The position numbers were made by a program, and so were the translations under genes. This document shows, in pieces, positions 60,227 through 64,000 of a stretch of DNA of 64,000 bases. Under the pieces are notes generated by a model. The model ran no database searches. It worked only from the letters and a program-made list of their open reading frames with translations, and was not told the DNA's origin. The stretch covers positions 2,418,001 to 2,482,000 of the forward strand of contig NZ_JBFDTP010000002.1 of NCBI RefSeq assembly GCF_040719375.1, read 5' to 3'. The DNA comes from Clostridium sp. AN503 (GTDB taxonomy: Bacteria; Bacillota; Clostridia; Lachnospirales; Lachnospiraceae). The stretch's first letter is position 1. Each line of letters starts with the position of its first letter.

Positions 60227-60575
60227 AACGTATCCTCCTTTATCTGTCTTCTGACATACCTGTTTTTCATAATCTCATTATAGCATAGATCCGGCGGATA
60301 AATATGGAAAATTTCTTTCGATTTTCTGACATTTCTACAATCTGATATCCCCTGTCCCACCCGCCTCACAGTCAGCAATATGGTATTAACAATACACCTT
60401 ATCTTTACCCGTCTGACAATACTGAACATTTCAATCAATCGTGCATCATGTTCCGCTCTGCCCAAGGAGGTAGTGATTCATTCTCAATCACCAGAGATCT
60501 TGCTCGCCCTGCAAGGCTGCCAAAATGTCAGCTTTTCTTTGCTCTGTTTCCAGCCGCTTATCAGATGTACTTTTG
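60227..60575. other. Gene-free stretch
   Basis: About 350 bp. The part next to 60227 holds the promoter of the cell-wall-protein gene (TATAAT near 60278 on the minus strand). An 80-codon frame (60223-60465) has no ribosome site and an atypical composition. I see nothing else. Confidence 0.6.
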
Positions 60576-61034
60576 TCAGTCCTCGATCAATTCCGTAGTC
60601 CAGTTCAGGCCCTGTATCTTCACGTCCAGTTCCCGCATTTCTTTGGAGATCCGGTCTGTCTCTTTCTGCATCTGGCTGACATTGACCGTGCTTTTGATAC
60701 GGATCTCACTGCTGGAATAGCGCTCAAACTTTTCACTTGCGCACTTCACAAAATCCTGAAGGATCGAATTCTTCAGCGCCAGCGCATCACGTTTTGCTAT
60801 CATATCCGTCAGGGAAACCCCATCCACGACGGTACCGCAGTTTGTCCTGTTGATATTCCGGATCAGTTTTTCAAGAAGCAAAATGCCTTCGTCCAGCTCC
60901 GCCAGCAGATCCTCCGGAGCTTCCGACGGCAGTTCCCCTTCCTGGACTTTCGCATTATTCACCAGGCGGACCCTAAGCTGTGCCAGTCTTTTTTGCAGGT
61001 CAGCCCTCAGGCTGAGCGCTTCTGCCAATTTCAT
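60576..61034 (-). CDS. DIP1984 family protein
   Basis: 152 aa, almost all helical: KLAEALSLRADLQKRLAQLRVRLVNNAKVQEGE is the family start and IRIKSTVNVSQMQKETDRISKEMRELDVKIQGLNWTTEL the end. The family (sometimes called septicolysin-like) has no established function. AAGGAGGA precedes ATG 61034. Single gene. Confidence 0.88.
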   Translation of the reverse strand: MKLAEALSLRADLQKRLAQLRVRLVNNAKVQEGELPSEAPEDLLAELDEGILLLEKLIRNINRTNCGTVVDGVSLTDMIAKRDALALKNSILQDFVKCASEKFERYSSSEIRIKSTVNVSQMQKETDRISKEMRELDVKIQGLNWTTELIED

Positions 61035-61138
61035 GATGTATTCCTCCTTTTTACGAAGATACCGCTAAAACGCGGGGTCATTCTGTTCATACACATCTTG
61101 TCCATATGATTATAATCTATCTACACCGCTGAATCAAG

Positions 61139-62182
61139 TTAATCTCCTTCTTGAGTTCCCCAGAACTTCCCAATCTCATCCTCCGTCAGTTCTTCCACAA
61201 ACTTCTTTTTGATCTCCAAAAACTGCTCCAGTTCCAGCAGGATCCGGTACAATACCGCGCGGCTCTCGAACTCCTCACGGGTATCCGGAAGGGGCTGCGT
61301 CCTCATGTCTTCCTTTACCCGGTCCAGCTCTGCTAACAGGCTTAAGGCATTGTTGTACTCATGAAAGCTCGCGCTGATCTGCCGGATAAACTCTGCAATC
61401 TGTTCTGACTGGACCGGCAGCATCCGCAGATGACCGATATTTTCTGCGATCCGTCCCAGCGCCGCAGACTGGTTCCACCGCATATTCATATACCGCAGAT
61501 AATATTTTGTCTCCGTGAGCAGTTTGTTTTCCATCTCCTCGTAGGCGTTTTTCTCGCCTTCTTTCAGCTTTGATTCCAGCTCCTTCAAGCTGTTTCCAAG
61601 CTTCTCTGACCGCTCAAGTGAGCTGCATGGCCCCTGTGCACCACACTCCCGTGGCAGAAACGACAGCATATCCGCCATACTCTCCAGGATCCCCCGGATG
61701 CGGCTTTCGATCTCCCTCTGCTTTACACGGATCTGTTCTGCTTTTCCAGGAATATAGAGATTCAAGAGTACCCCAAGCCCCGCGCCGACGGTCAGCAGGG
61801 CCAGTTCATTGACAATATCCGGAAACGACATGGACTGCTCCGCCATAAAGTGGGTCATCAGCACCGTATTCACGGAAATCCCTTCCGGGATATGGAGCAC
61901 CAAACTCACACCGGAGAAAAACAGCAGAAAAACCCCCAGAGCCAGCGCGCCGTATCCAAACACAGAAAAACAGGCAAAGGAGAAGGCAAGAGCCAGCCCA
62001 AAGGAAAACAGGCGGCGCACCATCACACGGATCGTCTCCTTCTTCGTATCCTGGATGCTTAGCAGGGTGATGACCCCGGCTGAAGCCGCATAGTTCAGCC
62101 CCAGCCCCTCCGCCAGAGCCATAGCCATGCCAGCCCCAGCGGCTATCTTTAGTACCTTTATATAATCAGGTTTTTGAAACAT
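61139..62182 (-). CDS. Aromatic acid exporter family (DUF939) membrane protein
   Basis: About 347 aa. Four or five helices in the first ~150 residues (GAGMAMALAEGLGLNYAASAG, LFSFGLALAFSFACFSVFGYG, ALGVFLLFFSGVSLVLHI) followed by a long cytosolic helical domain. The ArAE_1 family exports aromatic acids or related compounds. ATG 62182 is chosen from GGAG spacing over 62218. Downstream of a CDF carrier and marR on the same strand; likely one operon. Confidence 0.85.
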   Translation of the reverse strand: MFQKPDYIKVLKIAAGAGMAMALAEGLGLNYAASAGVITLLSIQDTKKETIRVMVRRLFSFGLALAFSFACFSVFGYGALALGVFLLFFSGVSLVLHIPEGISVNTVLMTHFMAEQSMSFPDIVNELALLTVGAGLGVLLNLYIPGKAEQIRVKQREIESRIRGILESMADMLSFLPRECGAQGPCSSLERSEKLGNSLKELESKLKEGEKNAYEEMENKLLTETKYYLRYMNMRWNQSAALGRIAENIGHLRMLPVQSEQIAEFIRQISASFHEYNNALSLLAELDRVKEDMRTQPLPDTREEFESRAVLYRILLELEQFLEIKKKFVEELTEDEIGKFWGTQEGD

Positions 62183-62254
62183 AGAATCTCCATCTCCATT
62201 TTTCTCTCTCAATTTCACCCCTGGATCAGAGTTCGTCCAGAGGCTTAACTCCGT

Positions 62255-63241
62255 TTACCATTCAGGATTTCCTCGCCTCTTACTCCGGTCCATGGCAGAG
62301 GTCCATAACTTCAAATACTGTCTGACTGTGTCAAAGCGCGGCGACGCATATGCCCTGTCCGGTGTGTTTTCTCTGTTCATATGAATGTACACAGAAACGT
62401 GGATATTCAGCTGCGCCTCGATCTGTTGTTTGCAGTCGTCCATAATACTTTGTATCCCATGATGGAGCATTCCCGGATGGACAGACAGAACCATGATCCC
62501 GCCCCTCTCCTCTGGCCCATAATCGTGAAATTCAAACAGCTCCATCTGGACCGCACTGCCGTAGGGACGAAGGATCTGTGCAATCCGCTCTGTCTCCTCC
62601 TGGCTCAAGCCTTCCCCTAAAAGCAGACTGACATTTTTCATAAATGACTTGATCCCATCCACAGCTATCATACCTGCAAGCAGCAGACCTGCAATCCCGT
62701 CAACAGGCAGCGAGGTAAGCTGGTGAAGGACAGGAGTCACTGCAACCAGAATGATCCCCTTTATATCCGCCAGCACATTTTTCTGATACGCTTCCATCGC
62801 AGGGGATTTCATCTCTTTATTTTCCTTCTCTATACACTTCGCCATCGCCATCTTCACACCAGCCCCGGCTGCTGCCGTCAGCAGGATCGGGAACAGCGCT
62901 CCAACCGGCTCTGGATGAAGCAGCCTCCCTACAGATTCTTTCCCCAGGGCAAATGCAGCCAGCAGGACCATCTCAGAGATAAGAAGTCCTGTAATATACT
63001 CAATCCGTCCATGTCCATTGGGGTGCATTGAATCTTTCCCCCTGCCGGAAATCTTAAATCCCAGCAGCATGAGCAGAGAATTGCATGCATCGATCAGATT
63101 ATCTATTCCTTCCGAGACGACGGCAATACTGTTCCCCATTGTTCCCACAATAATATACACAAGAAACAGACAGAAATTCCCTGACGCCATCAGGATGCTT
63201 GTTTTGTATCCTTTTTCCTGCCTGCATGTTCCATCAGCCAT
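62255..63241 (-). CDS. Cation diffusion facilitator family transporter
   Basis: 328 aa, six helices, the CDF metal/H+ exchanger fold. Helices 2 and 5 carry the metal site region: GIDNLIDACNSL and KNVLADIKGIILV; the loop HPNGHGRIEYITG is diagnostic. The C-terminal domain is histidine-rich for metal sensing (SVHPGMLHHGIQSIM). Exports Zn2+, Mn2+ or Fe2+. ATG 63241 has AGGAGG upstream. Four bases after marR. Confidence 0.9.
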   Translation of the reverse strand: MADGTCRQEKGYKTSILMASGNFCLFLVYIIVGTMGNSIAVVSEGIDNLIDACNSLLMLLGFKISGRGKDSMHPNGHGRIEYITGLLISEMVLLAAFALGKESVGRLLHPEPVGALFPILLTAAAGAGVKMAMAKCIEKENKEMKSPAMEAYQKNVLADIKGIILVAVTPVLHQLTSLPVDGIAGLLLAGMIAVDGIKSFMKNVSLLLGEGLSQEETERIAQILRPYGSAVQMELFEFHDYGPEERGGIMVLSVHPGMLHHGIQSIMDDCKQQIEAQLNIHVSVYIHMNRENTPDRAYASPRFDTVRQYLKLWTSAMDRSKRRGNPEW

Positions 63242-63245
63242 AATA

Positions 63246-63803
63246 TCACCTCCTAAAAGGTCCGGTTCCCGGGAAATGTTCGAATCCAAATCTGTTTTCT
63301 ACGTCACCTTCAAATACCCGGTCCCGGTAATCCCCACCTCTGCGCTGTCCCATGTGCCTCCTGTCCAGGGTTCCATCATTCTGCCATGATGCGATCAGGC
63401 GTTCCAGGTATTCACCCAGATTCTTCTGTTCCTCCCGGGTCAGGCACTGAAACAGGTCCTCTGACCCATCTCCATCAAGATCCATCTCATCCGATACCGT
63501 CCGTCCTTTTTCCGTCAGCGTGACGATCATTACCCGGCCGTCTTCCTCAGACGGCGTCCTCGTAATATAGCCGCAATGCTCCAGCTTGCTTAAAAGCTCA
63601 CCGATCGCCTGCTTGCTCATATCCAGGATATAAGTCAGTTCCTTTTGTGTGATTTCCCTCTTCATTCTCAATATGGACAGTACCCGCCCCTGCCCTCTGT
63701 GAGGATTCATCACTGCTCTTTGTCTTCCGCCCATCATTTGCCTGCGCAGCAAGCCTTCCAGTCTCATTAATAGATTCATTAACTTTTTACTTTCTTCACT
63801 CAT
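63246..63803 (-). CDS. MarR family transcriptional regulator
   Basis: 185 aa. The winged helix is GQGRVLSILRMKREITQKELTYILDMSKQAIGELLSKLEHCGYI with the wing EEDGRVMIVTLTEKG. The last ~45 residues are Arg/Gly-rich and longer than usual. GGAGG lies before ATG 63803. The upstream palindrome overlaps its promoter, so it should repress itself and the downstream CDF and ArAE genes. Confidence 0.92.
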   Translation of the reverse strand: MSEESKKLMNLLMRLEGLLRRQMMGGRQRAVMNPHRGQGRVLSILRMKREITQKELTYILDMSKQAIGELLSKLEHCGYITRTPSEEDGRVMIVTLTEKGRTVSDEMDLDGDGSEDLFQCLTREEQKNLGEYLERLIASWQNDGTLDRRHMGQRRGGDYRDRVFEGDVENRFGFEHFPGTGPFRR

Positions 63804-63840
63804 TTTAACTGTCCTCCATCTCTTATTTCAAAAAGTAATG

Positions 63841-63897
63841 TACTTGACTATTATAATACAGGTACTTGACCATTTTGTCAAGTACCTGTATTATAAT
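63841..63897 (-). promoter_or_regulatory. marR promoter inside a 21-bp-arm palindrome
   Basis: Arms 63850-63870 and 63877-63897 are a perfect inverted repeat around 6 bases (centre TACTTGAC...GTCAAGTA). The minus-strand promoter TTGACA (63881-63876), 17 bases, TATTAT (63858-63853) is within it. A third TACTTGAC copy lies at 63841-63848. Strong MarR operator candidate. Confidence 0.8.
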
Positions 63898-64000
63898 TCA
63901 AATTTTTCTATGTTATATATTCCTTCCCCGTCCTTTACCTCAACCACCGCCATAGTAACCGGAAGGTGAAAACGTTTTGGGCCACAGCCTCCCGGATTCA
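63891..64000 (-). CDS. 3' end of a gene entering the window
   Basis: The last frame on the minus strand reads PGGCGPKRFHLPVTMAVVEV and ends KFEL with TAA at 63893-63891. Composition looks coding, but only 36 codons are visible and no family is recognised. It would end inside the marR operator. Confidence 0.4.
   Translation of the reverse strand, partial: NPGGCGPKRFHLPVTMAVVEVKDGEGIYNIEKFEL

Noticed and set aside
60223..60465. 80-codon ORF upstream of the cell-wall protein
   Set aside because: No ribosome site, overlaps the promoter of the downstream gene and has unlikely composition.

Overview
The window looks like a chromosomal piece of a spore-forming, anaerobic Clostridia, most likely a Lachnospiraceae. 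The evidence is the conserved block spoIIIAA-AH, asp23, nusB-xseA-xseB-ispA-dxs-tlyA-nadK-argR-recN, spoIVB and spo0A, together with glycolytic gap-pgk-tpiA, strong AGGAGG ribosome sites, frequent TTG starts and fairly GC-rich coding sequence. Nearly all genes are on the minus strand. I saw no tRNA, rRNA, CRISPR array, intact insertion sequence or prophage.

Layout: (1) 0-10 kb: a DapF-like epimerase facing an AraC regulator; lepB with small membrane genes; an XRE regulator with a membrane partner; panE; an MGMT-like protein; a MATE pump; a lipoprotein. (2) 10-17 kb: a KdpDE-like two-component pair whose regulator is frameshifted, then gap-pgk-tpiA and a Na/Pi cotransporter. (3) 18-26 kb: M14 carboxypeptidase, pnp, rpsO, LytTR protein, PAP2 and HD proteins, glgA, spo0A. 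(4) 26.4-29 kb: an AT-rich accessory patch between spo0A and spoIVB with a truncated radical-SAM gene, a lone HEARO/omega-RNA-like structure and ybhB, ending in a three-unit tandem repeat. (5) 29-39.4 kb: the spoIVB-recN-...-nusB cluster. (6) 39.5-51.6 kb: an accessory block centred on cysteine use: C-S lyase, DAACS carrier, glutaredoxin-like protein, RidA and cysteine desulfidase behind a near-consensus sigma-54 promoter, with an AAA+ enhancer-binding regulator, a second desulfidase-family protein and a run of direct repeats suited to an upstream activating sequence. (7) 51.8-59.4 kb: asp23 and spoIIIA, with hxlR/phzF inserted between spoIIIAG and spoIIIAH and a leftover copy of the spoIIIAG tail. 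(8) 59.4-64 kb: a cell-wall-binding protein, a DIP1984 protein and a MarR-controlled exporter set.

The most unusual finding is a 272-274 bp multi-helix element present twice (5935-6208 and 17671-17942). Its helices differ in sequence between copies yet keep pairing, which is the covariation expected of a selected structured RNA or DNA. Each copy sits just after the stop codon of a minus-strand gene. A third giant palindrome (39526-39785, 47-bp perfect outer arms) has similar size but no clear sequence relation. Other notable points are a DapF homologue with both catalytic cysteines replaced by serine, a 17-bp perfect hairpin that hides the spoIIIAA ribosome site, and three breaks in a sporulation block that is usually contiguous.
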